DNA from: Mycolicibacterium senegalense
Lineage (GTDB): Bacteria; Actinomycetota; Actinomycetes; Mycobacteriales; Mycobacteriaceae
Direction of reading: 5' to 3'
DNA length: 64,000 bases
Assembly (NCBI RefSeq): GCF_019645875.1
Contig: NZ_CP081000.1
Coordinates: forward strand, 4,896,417-4,960,416
The notes beneath the pieces were generated by a model. It did no database searches. It was not told the DNA's origin and saw only the letters and a program-made list of their open reading frames with translations. Position 1 is the stretch's first letter; each line of letters opens with the position of its first letter. Below are positions 7,751 to 16,158 of this stretch, one piece after another. The position numbers and the translations under genes are program-made.

Positions 7751-8218
7751 TTAGTGGAAGATTCCGTCCGGAACCGACGGATGGGTTTGACGCCAGAATT
7801 CCCACACCGGGTTGGTGGCGCCGACGCTGGACTCGATCAACGCCGGTGCGGAGCCGCCGGACTGGAACAGCCCGTCGAATCGGTTCGACGCACCGCCGTT
7901 GGCAGCCGCCTCGGCCAGAGGGGTACCACTCCAGTCGATCTTGGTGCCGTCGGGCTCTTGGATCGTCGCACTCAAGTACGTCCACCCCTGTTCCGCATTG
8001 AACTTGGTGGGCGCGAGCTTGACGGGCTTCCCGAGTTCCTTCGCGGCGGCGTTCGTTGCGGTTTGGAGCATGGCGTTGCCCTCTGCCGAGGCTGGGTCGA
8101 CCGCATGCAGGCCTTGCGACGATCCCGGGTCTGCCGAGGTGCACGCGGCCGTCATCATCGATACGGAAACCAGCAGTACCGCCACGCCAACAGCCGAGCG
8201 CAGCTTCCACAGAGCCAT
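7751..8218 (-). CDS. small lipoprotein of unknown function
   Basis: A 155-residue protein with a signal peptide (basic MALWKLR, hydrophobic VGVAVLLVSVSM) and a lipobox ending TAAC, giving the lipidated Cys at residue 26. The mature part has no recognised enzyme motif; it contains TYLSATIQEPDGTKIDWSG and GLFQSGGSAPALIESS. Mycobacterial lipoproteins of this size often sit in the cell envelope. The frame is open far upstream, but the ATG at 8218 gives the only sensible signal peptide. Its stop lies 8 nt from the acyl-CoA dehydrogenase fossil. Confidence 0.7.
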   Translation of the reverse strand: MALWKLRSAVGVAVLLVSVSMMTAACTSADPGSSQGLHAVDPASAEGNAMLQTATNAAAKELGKPVKLAPTKFNAEQGWTYLSATIQEPDGTKIDWSGTPLAEAAANGGASNRFDGLFQSGGSAPALIESSVGATNPVWEFWRQTHPSVPDGIFH

Positions 8219-8546
8219 ACCCCAAGGGTATTCGACAGCCGAACCGGGCTCGACACACATCTTCACGCCCGGCAAATGCCCGCCCAACCGAAACTCATTG
8301 CACGCCAGCACCTCCGAAGCCGGCCTCCCGCTCAGCCCGGCGCAGCACCACCACGAGAGCGAGGCGGCGGCGAACCCGCCTGCCATCGACCACCACTCAC
8401 TGGGGAAAGGTGACCCGCTTCCTGAGAAATTCCGCATTTTCAGCTGTGAATTCTGGAATTTTCGAACCCAGTTCCCAATTAGACGTAGTAGGTGGCAACC
8501 GGAAGTAGTGGGACTTCTGGTGCCGCCTGCAACGGAGGGTTGGGAA
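8219..8546. other. 328-nt intergenic region, divergent promoters
   Basis: No convincing gene. It separates the divergently transcribed lipoprotein and small secreted-protein genes. An AT-richer patch at about 8425-8465 contains an inverted repeat (AAATTCC at 8427-8433 and GGAATTT at 8455-8461) that could be an operator or a hairpin. A GGAGGG ribosome-binding site precedes the ATG at 8547. Confidence 0.5.
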
Positions 8547-8840
8547 ATGAAGTCATATACCATCGCCACATTAACTGCGGGCGGGTTGGCCGCCGCCGGT
8601 TTCCTCGGGGGCGTCGCCGCTGCCGCCCCCACCGAACAGTCAGCCGAGCAGACCGTAAAGAGCCTACAGACCAGCGGATATCACGTGATCGTCAACCGCA
8701 CGGGCGCCGCGCCACTGGCCAATTGCACCGTACTCGGCGTACGCCAGGGCCAAACGATCGCCACCAATGACTCCAGGGGCGGCAGTTCCATCAACACCAC
8801 CGTCATTTCAAAGACAGCATATGTCGATGTCGCCTGCTGA
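8547..8840 (+). CDS. small secreted two-cysteine protein (paralogue of 21714-22037)
   Basis: A 97-residue preprotein. The signal peptide runs to about residue 27 with an AAAAP cleavage region. The mature domain of about 70 residues has one Cys in ANCTVLGVRQG and one at the very C-terminus (YVDVAC), probably forming a disulfide. A second copy with the same order of motifs (GYxVI, xxCTVxxVRQG, YVDxxC) is at 21714-22037. The fold and role are unknown. The start is fixed by a GGAGGG Shine-Dalgarno 7 nt upstream. It is followed by a perfect hairpin at 8918-8948. Confidence 0.75.
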   Translation: MKSYTIATLTAGGLAAAGFLGGVAAAAPTEQSAEQTVKSLQTSGYHVIVNRTGAAPLANCTVLGVRQGQTIATNDSRGGSSINTTVISKTAYVDVAC

Positions 8841-8917
8841 GTGAGGAATAAAACAGGGAGCACATTTGTTTGATCCGCCAAACCGCATGTAGCTGTTTGG
8901 TGAAATCTCGATGTCCG

Positions 8918-8948
8918 CAATCGGCCGCACAGTTTGTGCGGCCGATTG
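8918..8948 (+). terminator. perfect 14-bp hairpin, probable terminator
   Basis: CAATCGGCCGCACA, a 3-nt loop, then its exact reverse complement. The stem is uninterrupted and GC-rich and is followed by TCATTTGCC, only a weak U-tract. It lies 78 nt after the small secreted-protein gene and before the DUF222 fragment, so it probably ends transcription of the former. Confidence 0.6.
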
Positions 8949-9020
8949 TCATTTGCCCGGCAGTTGCGGTGAGCGTCGCGTCGAATCGACTTGTCGGGGG
9001 GTCGGCGTACGGTACCGAAC

Positions 9021-9347
9021 ATGAGTTCGATATTGGCATCCGAGAGGGATCTCGAGCGGTCGATCGTCGGCGAAGCCCTCGATCACCTCAACGCCGCCTG
9101 CAAAGAAATCGATGCGCTGTCGGTGCATGCCCTGACGCGCTCGGAGCTCCATGAGGTGTTGAGTCGGCTCGACGCCGGGGAAAAACGTTTGGCCACCGCG
9201 CAACAACGGCTGCTGGGGCGCATGGTGGCCACCGAGACCGCGTCGCCGCCGCGGTTCGATCCGGCCGCCGTGCTGGCCCGAAGACTTCGGATCTCGCCGG
9301 CCGAGGCCCGCCAGAGAATCGCGGCGGCGGAGCAAACGTCCGACTGA
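9021..9347 (+). pseudogene. truncated DUF222 / 13E12-type protein
   Basis: The 108-residue ORF matches only the N-terminal part of the DUF222 domain found in mycobacterial 13E12-repeat HNH nucleases: an N-terminal helix, then LDAGEKRLATAQQRLLGRM, then the diagnostic VLARRLRISPAEARQRIAAA. Full-length proteins continue with the rest of DUF222 and an HNH nuclease domain. Here the frame stops directly after AAAEQTSD, and the following 50 nt do not continue the family in another frame. It is therefore likely a decayed copy, although a short expressed product cannot be excluded. Confidence 0.65.
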
Positions 9348-9398
9348 GGGTAGAACCGAGAAGTTCGGCGCCGGGCGCAGTGGGGTACCCCATCGGCT

Positions 9399-10793
9399 GT
9401 GGCATTCGACATCACCCCCACAGCGGCGCAACATGACCTCGCCCGACGGGCACACGAGTTCGCCGAGCAGGTCATCAGGCCGGTCGCCGCCGAATATGAC
9501 CAGCGGCAGGAGTTTCCGTGGCCGGTGCTCGAAGAAGCCGCCACCCAGGGCTTCTACAGTCCACTGTTCTACCGAGACCTGATCGGCGACCCCACGGGCC
9601 TGTCGCTGCCGATGTTCATGGAGGAACTGTTCTGGGGCTGTGCCGGGATCGGCTTGGCGATCGTCATGCCGGCACTCGCGCTGTCGGCGATCGGACAGGC
9701 CGCCTCACCGGAACAGATGCTGCAGTGGGCACCGGAGTGTTTCGGCACGCCGGGCGACCTCAAGCTGGCTGCGCTGGCGATCTCCGAACCCGAAGGCGGC
9801 AGTGACGTACGAAACCTCCGCACGTATGCCACCCGGAGCGGATCGGGACCGGACGCGGACTGGATCATCGACGGCCACAAGATGTGGATCGGCAACGGCG
9901 GCATCGCCGATGTGCACGTCGTCAATGCGGTGGTCGACAAGGATCTCGGCCACAAGGGGCAGGCCCTGTTCGTGGTGGAGGGTGGCACGCCTGGCCTGGA
10001 GATGGTGCGGAAACTGGACAAACTCGGCTGCCGTGCCTCGCACACCGCCGAGCTCAAGTTCAACGGTGTCCGGGTACCGGCCGGCAATCTGCTCGGCGGA
10101 CAGGAGAAGCTCGAGTACAAACTGGCACGTGCCCGCGAAGCGGTGGAGGGTGCGCGGCATTCCGGCTCCGCCACCCTGGGCACCTTCGAACAGACCCGGC
10201 CGATGGTGGCTGCGCAGGCGCTCGGGATCGCCAGGGCGGCATTGGAATACGCCACGGAATACGCGAACCGTCGGATCGCGTTCGGTAGCCCGATCATCGA
10301 CAACCAGGGCGTGGCCTTTCCGCTCGCCGACCTGGCCACCCAGATCGACGCGGCCCGGCTGCTCACCTGGCGGGCGTCGTGGATGGCCGCCAGCGGCGTG
10401 CCGTTCGAGCGGGGCGAGGGGTCGATGTCGAAGCTGGCCGCCAGCGAGGTTGCAGTCAGAACCACCGAGCGGGCCATCCAGACCATGGGCGGCTGGGGTT
10501 ACATCACTGACCATCCCGTCGAGAAATGGTACCGGGACGCCAAGCTGTACACGATCTTTGAGGGCACCAGCGAGATCCAGCGCATGGTCATCGCGCACGC
10601 TCTCGGCGCCGCCGACGGAAAGCCTCCACTACACGTCGACTTGGAGCCGTCCGGTGGGCCGTTGAACCGCTGGTTCGGTCGCGGGACGCCGCTGCGCACC
10701 CGGGCCGCCAACACGGCGCTGTCTGCCAGGGATCGGGTGCCCGATCCGGTCATGCGGCTGGCGATGAAGGTGATACAGCCGCCCCGGAAGTGA
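9399..10793 (+). CDS. acyl-CoA dehydrogenase (FadE type)
   Basis: A 464-residue FAD-dependent acyl-CoA dehydrogenase, introducing the 2,3-double bond in acyl-CoA beta-oxidation. Visible family features are LAALAISEPEGGSDVRNL (FAD and substrate contact), KMWIGNGGIADVHVV, the RIAFGSPIIDNQGVAFPLAD helix and the C-terminal YTIFEGTSEIQRMVIA. It is longer than the usual 380-400 residues because of a ~60-residue C-terminal tail after IAHALG. The GTG start at 9399 gives a normal N-terminus. The VOC gene follows after 24 nt, so the two may be co-transcribed. The acyl substrate is unknown. Confidence 0.88.
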   Translation: MAFDITPTAAQHDLARRAHEFAEQVIRPVAAEYDQRQEFPWPVLEEAATQGFYSPLFYRDLIGDPTGLSLPMFMEELFWGCAGIGLAIVMPALALSAIGQAASPEQMLQWAPECFGTPGDLKLAALAISEPEGGSDVRNLRTYATRSGSGPDADWIIDGHKMWIGNGGIADVHVVNAVVDKDLGHKGQALFVVEGGTPGLEMVRKLDKLGCRASHTAELKFNGVRVPAGNLLGGQEKLEYKLARAREAVEGARHSGSATLGTFEQTRPMVAAQALGIARAALEYATEYANRRIAFGSPIIDNQGVAFPLADLATQIDAARLLTWRASWMAASGVPFERGEGSMSKLAASEVAVRTTERAIQTMGGWGYITDHPVEKWYRDAKLYTIFEGTSEIQRMVIAHALGAADGKPPLHVDLEPSGGPLNRWFGRGTPLRTRAANTALSARDRVPDPVMRLAMKVIQPPRK

Positions 10794-10817
10794 GGTCGCC
10801 CGATAGATTCGACGGCC

Positions 10818-11456
10818 ATGACCGTCACCGTCGACGCGCTCGATGTCGCCGATCCGCCGGACGCCTGGGCGCGAGCGGGATTCAATGTAGATCCCGATGG
10901 CACCTGCCGGGTGGGCCACGTGCGCATCCGTCTCATCGGCGACGATCGCGGCACCGGCATCACCGGGTGGGCACTGCGCGGTCTGCCGGGGCAGGGATCG
11001 GTCGACGACCTCGACGGCGTCCCCACACGGCGATCGGCAACGAACATCGCAGACCCCGGCACCCACCCGAACGGCGCCACCGCGATCGACCACGTCGTGC
11101 TGTTGTCCCCGGACCTGCGCCGCACCGTTTCGTCGCTGGGCGCCATCGGCGTGCAACCGCGCCGGGAGCGGGACGCCGAATTGGGCGGCCGGCCTATGCG
11201 GCAAATTTTCTTCCGGCTCGGGGAGCTGATCCTGGAGGTCGTCGGGTCGCCGGAGACCGCGTCGGACGGTCCCTCGAAGCTCTGGGGGATCACGTATGTC
11301 GTCGACGACATCGACGCGACCGCCGCCTTCTTCGGCAACCACACCGCACCGATCAAGGACGCCGTACAGCCGGGGCGCCGGATCACCACGGTCCGGAACC
11401 GCGACTTCGGCATGTCGGTCCGCACCGCCGTGATCTCGGCGACTCCACGCCGTTGA
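10818..11456 (+). CDS. VOC (glyoxalase-like) family protein
   Basis: A 212-residue protein with a vicinal-oxygen-chelate-like arrangement: an N-terminal half with TCRVGHVRIRLIGDD and a C-terminal half with AIDHVVLLSPDLRRTVSSLGAIGVQPRRERD, QIFFRLGELILEVV and ITYVVDDIDATAAFF. The His of IDHVVL and Glu of LILEVV sit where metal ligands are usually found. The reaction cannot be assigned. It lies downstream of an acyl-CoA dehydrogenase and just before rnhA. Confidence 0.7.
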   Translation: MTVTVDALDVADPPDAWARAGFNVDPDGTCRVGHVRIRLIGDDRGTGITGWALRGLPGQGSVDDLDGVPTRRSATNIADPGTHPNGATAIDHVVLLSPDLRRTVSSLGAIGVQPRRERDAELGGRPMRQIFFRLGELILEVVGSPETASDGPSKLWGITYVVDDIDATAAFFGNHTAPIKDAVQPGRRITTVRNRDFGMSVRTAVISATPRR

Positions 11457-11504
11457 CGTGTGTCGGGGCGCCGACCACCCGATGTCGTTGCCTATCCTCA
11501 GCGC

Positions 11505-11990
11505 ATGACCGACGCCGGACCCCTGAAACACGACGTCGTCGTGATCCACACCGACGGGGGCTGCCGGCCCAACCCCGGGCCTGGTGGATGGGGTGCGGTG
11601 CTGCGCCACCGCGAGCATGTACGCGAGATGTACGGCGGCGACCCCGGCACGACGAGCAACAACCGGATGGAGCTGATGGCGCCGATCATGGCGCTCGAGG
11701 CGCTCACCCGGCCCGTGGTGGTGCATCTCCACACCGACAGCACCTACGTGCGCAACGGCATCACCAAGTGGGTGCTCGGTTGGGAACGCAACGGCTGGCT
11801 GACCGCGGCGAAACAGCCGGTGAAAAACGTCGACCTCTGGCAGCGGTTGCAGGCTGCCTGCGCGCAACATCAGGTCGAGTGGTTCTGGGTGAAAGGTCAT
11901 TCAGGTATCGCCGACAACGAACTGGCCGATGAGCTGGCGACCCGCGGACTACTGGAGGCGGTCGCCGGTTCTCGCGATCTCGTTCACTGA
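11505..11990 (+). CDS. rnhA: ribonuclease HI
   Basis: A 161-residue RNase HI, which cleaves the RNA strand of RNA-DNA hybrids. All catalytic carboxylates are in place: Asp in VVIHTDGGC, Glu in NNRMELMAP, Asp in LHTDSTYV and Asp in SGIADNELAD. The family's handle region (ERNGWLTAAKQPVKNVDLW) is present. The ATG at 11505 gives a standard N-terminus, although the frame is open 45 nt further upstream. Its 3' end overlaps the convergent TetR gene by 7 nt. Confidence 0.92.
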   Translation: MTDAGPLKHDVVVIHTDGGCRPNPGPGGWGAVLRHREHVREMYGGDPGTTSNNRMELMAPIMALEALTRPVVVHLHTDSTYVRNGITKWVLGWERNGWLTAAKQPVKNVDLWQRLQAACAQHQVEWFWVKGHSGIADNELADELATRGLLEAVAGSRDLVH

Positions 11991-12571
11991 CTTCGGCCAG
12001 GTTCGGCGATCGTCGCGAGCAGACCGTCGACGAGTTCGTCTGCCGTGGTGTGCCACTTGTCGGTGTCGAGAAGGCCGCTGGCTTCGAGCCCGGAGGCACC
12101 GTGCGCGGCGGTCAGCAGGATCGCCGCGTGACGGCTCGCGCTTTCCTCACCGACGACAGTCGTGACGATGGCGAGGAACCGGTCGCACATGCGTTGAGCC
12201 GCAAGCGCGATGGGCTCGGGATCGCGGAGTGCCGGACTGAACATCAACTTGTACAAGTGGGGCCGTCGACGGCTCAGTCCGACCACAGCGAGCAGTGCCG
12301 CTCGCAGTGTCTCCGTGGGCGACAGCTCCGAATCGTGCTGCAGCGCCTGCATCTCGTCGCTGATGAGCTGCCAGCCCTCGGCGGCAACCGCCGTCAGCAA
12401 GCTTTCCTTGTCGGCGAAGTGCCCGTAGGGCGCGCCTCGGCTGACCCCGGCCCGTGCACCGACTTCCCGCAGGGTCACAGCGGCCGGGCCTCCGGTGTCC
12501 AGCAGTACAGCCGCCTCGTCGAGCAGGGCACGGCGCGTGGCAGCAGCGGTCTCGTGGCGGGTCATCGGCAT
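11984..12571 (-). CDS. TetR family transcriptional regulator
   Basis: A 195-residue TetR-type repressor. The N-terminal HTH is clear: TRRALLDEAAVLLDTGG, VTLREVGARAGVSRGAPYGHFADKESLLTAV. The ligand-binding C-terminal half resembles WHG-type TetR proteins (YKLMFSPALRD, AAHGASGLEASGLL). It lies 4 nt downstream of a SnoaL-like gene in one operon, so it probably controls that promoter. The ligand is unknown. Confidence 0.88.
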   Translation of the reverse strand: MPMTRHETAAATRRALLDEAAVLLDTGGPAAVTLREVGARAGVSRGAPYGHFADKESLLTAVAAEGWQLISDEMQALQHDSELSPTETLRAALLAVVGLSRRRPHLYKLMFSPALRDPEPIALAAQRMCDRFLAIVTTVVGEESASRHAAILLTAAHGASGLEASGLLDTDKWHTTADELVDGLLATIAEPGRSQ

Positions 12572-12575
12572 CGGG

Positions 12576-13070
12576 TCACCCGGCGGCCGGCAAGGCGCCG
12601 AACACCCCGGGATTGCCGGTCTGAATTCGAGAAGTGAGCTTCAGCTTCGAGATTCGCCAACCGTCGGCGGTTCTGACGAATGAGTTCGTGTAGTAGCCGT
12701 ACACGGTCTGCTCAGTATCTCCGTCGGCCGTCGCGTTGTGGTGGATGGCGCGGACGTAGGCGACGACGGTCGCGTGGTCGTCATCGTCGAAGGTGACGGC
12801 GAGATTGGTGATCATGTGCTGGGTCGCGGTCAGCGCACTCATCACCGGAGCGATCATCGCGACGAAATCATCGGCGGAGAGGTGCGCGGGCGGGGTGCCG
12901 AAGACGGAGCTGTAGTCGCCTTCGACTTCGTCCGTGAAGCAGCTGCGGAACAGTTGCCAGTCCCGCGAATCGACCCCGGTCGCGTACCGGAGCCGCACGT
13001 CGCTGATCTCTTCGCGATCTAGAAGCCGCTTCAGGCGGGCATCCGCGACAATTTCATGTGACATCGTCAT
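12576..13070 (-). CDS. SnoaL-like / NTF2-like domain protein
   Basis: A 164-residue protein of the NTF2 superfamily (SnoaL_4 type). Typical elements are LLDREEISDVRLRYATGVDSRDW, FRSCFTDEVEGDY, the TQHMITNLAVTF strand and a C-terminal VRTADGWRISKLKLTSR. Members act as small isomerases, dehydratases or carrier-type folds; the activity is not predictable. The ATG at 13070 is preferred over 13088 because a -10-like element lies 7 nt before it, giving a leaderless transcript. It is the first gene of the operon with the TetR regulator. Confidence 0.7.
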   Translation of the reverse strand: MTMSHEIVADARLKRLLDREEISDVRLRYATGVDSRDWQLFRSCFTDEVEGDYSSVFGTPPAHLSADDFVAMIAPVMSALTATQHMITNLAVTFDDDDHATVVAYVRAIHHNATADGDTEQTVYGYYTNSFVRTADGWRISKLKLTSRIQTGNPGVFGALPAAG

Positions 13071-13105
13071 ACAAAAAGCATGCCTCATTCATATGACAGC
13101 GTCAA
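13059..13105 (-). promoter_or_regulatory. candidate promoter with paired TGAC-N3-GTCA operators
   Basis: Two copies of TGACxxCGTCA, at 13059-13069 and 13094-13104, lie 35 bp apart centre to centre. On the minus strand the upstream copy overlaps a -35-like TTGACG (13105-13100). After 17 nt comes CATGCT (13082-13077) as -10, putting the transcription start at or next to the ATG at 13070. The TetR protein encoded in the same operon is the obvious candidate ligand. Confidence 0.45.
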
Positions 13106-13120
13106 CCGAAGGGTCTGACT

Positions 13121-15403
13121 TCACTCCCACACCACCTCATCCGGCGTCTTGTCCGGGCGGAGACCTCGCCAACTGGGCTGGCGCAGCCGGTGATCCGAGG
13201 TCCGCTCGCTGTAGCGGACCTCACCGACCAATTCGGGCCGGACAAAGGTGACGCCCTTGGCGTCTAGCTTGGGCAGCGGTGCGTCGAACGGCGATTCCTT
13301 GGTGTGCAGGGGTTTCAGCATGCCCTTGAGCTTGGTCAGTTCCTTCTCGGTGAACCCGGTGCCGACCCGCCCGGCGAACTGCAATCCGTCGGGGCCCGGC
13401 ACCCCGAGTACCAGTGCGCCGATCCCGCTGCTGCGCCCGCCCTCACCTTGGCGCCACCCACCGATGATCACTTCCTGGGTGTTCCAGATCTTGTCCTTGA
13501 TCCACGACGCCGAACGCCGGCCCGGCTGATACGTCGAGTCGCGCTTCTTGGCCACCACACCTTCGAACCTTTGCTCGCGGGCATGGTCCATGGCTTCTGG
13601 GCCGTCCCCGGGCAGCGGTTCGGGGACGATCAGACCCCCACCGATAGCTAACGCCTCCAACAACTTTCGCCGGTCGGCATACTTGGCCCGCAACAACGAC
13701 CGGCCATCCAGCCACAAGATGTCGAACGCCCAGAACTCCACCCGGGTAGACCGGGCCCGGTTCTGCATCTCGCCGAAGCTGGGCACCCCACGGTCATCGA
13801 GTGCCACCGCCTCGCCATCGAGAACAACGTGGTGATCTGCCAGATCGGCTGCCAGCGCCTGGAACTGGGGGTACTCCGCGGTCACGTCGCGCCCGCGACG
13901 CGAACGGAGTTGCAGCCGACCGTGATCGGCATCCACCAGCACCCGGTACCCGTCCCACTTGCCCTCGAACGCCCACTGCGTCGCCTTGAGCTTGTCGACC
14001 GAACCCTCGGTGGCCAGCATGGGTGCGAAGTCCTTGGGGTCGGGCGTCGAGGATTTCTGGTCCTTCATCCGGTGCGCCAGCCAGTTCTTTCCCTCGGTTT
14101 GGATCAGCGCGTACCGGCCCTGGATCTTCTCCCCGTGCAACGTGACGATGACTTCCCCGCCCTTGTCCGGCCCGTCTGGCGAGTTGTCGTTGAACTTCTC
14201 CGTCTCGTAGGTACCGGTGTCCCACACGATGACCTTGCCCCCGCCATATTCCCCTTTCGGGATCTCGCCGTGGAAGGTCAAATACTCCATCGGGTGGTCC
14301 TCGGTGTGCACGGCAAGCCGGTTCTCCGAGGTGGTCTCCGGCAGATTCTTCGGCACCGCCCAGCTCACCAGCACTCCGTCGCGTTCCAGCCGGAAGTCGT
14401 AGTGCAAGCGGCGGGCATGATGCTCCTGGATCACGAACTTGTCGTTGTTGCCCGTCTTCGGTGACTGTTTCGGCACCGGCTCCGGCGTTTTGGCGGCGTC
14501 ACGCATGCTGCGGTAGGTGGTCAGCTTGTCGGCCACAGGTGCATCGTCATCCAGTCCGGACAGCAGGTCGCCGTCATCGGAAACCCGTTGCAGCACTTCA
14601 TCGAATCGCAGGTGGCGCAGATCAGGATCGCCGATCTCGTCCCAGGTGCGGGGCACGGCGACGGTCGGGTGTTCCCGGCCCCGCAGCGAGTACGGGGCGA
14701 TCGTGGTCTTGGCGGCATTGTTCTGGCTCCAGTCCAGGAACACCTTGCCGGAGCGCAGGCTGCGAGTCATGGTGGCGGTTACCAGTTTCGGCATCGCCTG
14801 TTCCAGTTGCACAGCTACCCGTTTGGCCAGGACCGAGGCGCCCCGCGAGCTGATCGCCTCGGCCAGCGGCACATACAGATGCAGGCCCTTGCTCCCGCTG
14901 GTGAGCGGATACGTCGTGAGTCCGATGTCCCCCATCAGCTCGCGCACCGCCTGCGCCACCTCGCACAGCTGCGGCATCGTGACACCCTCACCCGGGTCGA
15001 GGTCGAACACGATGCGGGTCGCCGGCCCCTGGCCGCCGTCGGAATCGAACCGCCATTGCGGCACATGCACTTCGAGTGAGGCTTGCTGCGCAATCCAGGC
15101 CAGGCCCTCGCGGGTGTTGATGATCGGGTACGTGGTGGTGCCCGACTTGTGCACGATGGTGCCGCGCTCAAGCCACGCCGGCGCCGAGGACGCCAGCTGC
15201 TTTTCGAAGAACGACGCCTCCGCGACGCCGTTCGGCCAACGCTTTCGGGTCACCGGGCGACCGGCGATGTGCGGCAGCATCACCTCGGCGATGCTGAGGT
15301 AATAGTCGAATACCTCGGCTTTGGTGGTACCGGTAGCCGGATAGAGCACTTTGTCCGGATTCGTCAGCCGAACCCGCTCATAGCGCTCCATCACGCCCGC
15401 CAT
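13121..15403 (-). CDS. ligD: multifunctional non-homologous end-joining ligase LigD
   Basis: A 760-residue protein with the POL-PE-LIG order of mycobacterial LigD. The N-terminal primase-polymerase (~1-290) carries the metal-binding DLDPGEG motif. The 3'-phosphoesterase domain (~300-450) contains FVIQEHHARRLHYDFRLERDG. The C-terminal ATP-dependent ligase has its nucleotidyl-accepting Lys in EGKWDGYR (about residue 480). With Ku it repairs double-strand breaks by non-homologous end joining. ATG at 15403 (MAGVMERYERV) fits the usual family length; MERYERV at 15391 is an alternative. The frame runs on to 15823, but that part is antisense to the divergent cutinase. Confidence 0.93.
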   Translation of the reverse strand: MAGVMERYERVRLTNPDKVLYPATGTTKAEVFDYYLSIAEVMLPHIAGRPVTRKRWPNGVAEASFFEKQLASSAPAWLERGTIVHKSGTTTYPIINTREGLAWIAQQASLEVHVPQWRFDSDGGQGPATRIVFDLDPGEGVTMPQLCEVAQAVRELMGDIGLTTYPLTSGSKGLHLYVPLAEAISSRGASVLAKRVAVQLEQAMPKLVTATMTRSLRSGKVFLDWSQNNAAKTTIAPYSLRGREHPTVAVPRTWDEIGDPDLRHLRFDEVLQRVSDDGDLLSGLDDDAPVADKLTTYRSMRDAAKTPEPVPKQSPKTGNNDKFVIQEHHARRLHYDFRLERDGVLVSWAVPKNLPETTSENRLAVHTEDHPMEYLTFHGEIPKGEYGGGKVIVWDTGTYETEKFNDNSPDGPDKGGEVIVTLHGEKIQGRYALIQTEGKNWLAHRMKDQKSSTPDPKDFAPMLATEGSVDKLKATQWAFEGKWDGYRVLVDADHGRLQLRSRRGRDVTAEYPQFQALAADLADHHVVLDGEAVALDDRGVPSFGEMQNRARSTRVEFWAFDILWLDGRSLLRAKYADRRKLLEALAIGGGLIVPEPLPGDGPEAMDHAREQRFEGVVAKKRDSTYQPGRRSASWIKDKIWNTQEVIIGGWRQGEGGRSSGIGALVLGVPGPDGLQFAGRVGTGFTEKELTKLKGMLKPLHTKESPFDAPLPKLDAKGVTFVRPELVGEVRYSERTSDHRLRQPSWRGLRPDKTPDEVVWE

Positions 15404-15463
15404 GAGGCCAACGTATACCCAACATTCGAGACAGAGACTCCGACGACATGTCAGCATGGCCGG

Positions 15464-16135
15464 ATGGCACTGAATCGCATGGCCTGTTTGCTCCTCCGAT
15501 GGTCCGTGGTCATGTTGATGCCCGCAGCGGCCGTGGTCAGTGCCCCAGCGCCTACGGCGTCGGCGGATCCCTGCTCGGACGTGGAGGTGGTGTTCGCTCG
15601 CGGCACCGGTGAACCGCCCGGCATCGGCCGGGTGGGCCAGGCGCTGGTCGACCAGCTCGGCCCGCGGATCGCACCCCGCAGCCTCGGTGTGTATGCGGTC
15701 AACTATCCGGCCGGGATCAATTTCCTGACGACCGCGGACGCCGCGAACGATGCGGCCGGGCACATCGCCTGGTTGGCCGATCAATGTCCCGGCACCCGGG
15801 TGGTGCTCGGCGGGTTCTCCCAAGGCGCGGCGGCGGTGTCCATGCTGGCCGGTGTGCCGCCGATCGGTGACCGCATCGGCACCATCGGCTCAGCTCCCCC
15901 GCTGCCGCCGGCCGGTGCCGATCGGGTGGCGGCGGTCGCGGTCTTCGGCAATCCCGGTAACCGGTTCGGCACCCCGTTGTCCGGGACCGGGCAATTCGCC
16001 GGTCGGGCCATCGACCTGTGCAGCCCCGGCGACCCGATCTGCGTGCAGGGTGGGCGCCTGCGCGCCGCGCACAGCGCCTACGAACTTCCGCCGTATCCCG
16101 ACCAGGCCGCGACTTTCATCGCCGGACGGGTCTAG
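15464..16135 (+). CDS. secreted cutinase-family esterase
   Basis: A 223-residue preprotein with an N-terminal signal peptide ending near TASA (residue ~36). The mature enzyme is an alpha/beta hydrolase of the cutinase / CULP family. The nucleophile Ser is in GGFSQGAA, the Asp in PGDPIC and the His in RAAHSAY, with conserved Cys pairs (DPCSD, DQCPG, IDLCSPGDPIC). Mycobacterial relatives are secreted lipases, esterases or phospholipases. It is divergent from ligD, the two start codons being 60 nt apart. The ATG at 15464 was chosen because it gives a compact signal peptide. Confidence 0.85.
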   Translation: MALNRMACLLLRWSVVMLMPAAAVVSAPAPTASADPCSDVEVVFARGTGEPPGIGRVGQALVDQLGPRIAPRSLGVYAVNYPAGINFLTTADAANDAAGHIAWLADQCPGTRVVLGGFSQGAAAVSMLAGVPPIGDRIGTIGSAPPLPPAGADRVAAVAVFGNPGNRFGTPLSGTGQFAGRAIDLCSPGDPICVQGGRLRAAHSAYELPPYPDQAATFIAGRV

Positions 16136-16158
16136 CCGATCCCACCTACCATGGAGCC

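Noticed and set aside
15404..15823. 140-residue N-terminal extension of LigD
   Set aside because: It is antisense to the cutinase signal peptide and catalytic domain; mycobacterial LigD begins at the MAGVMERYERV-type N-terminus.
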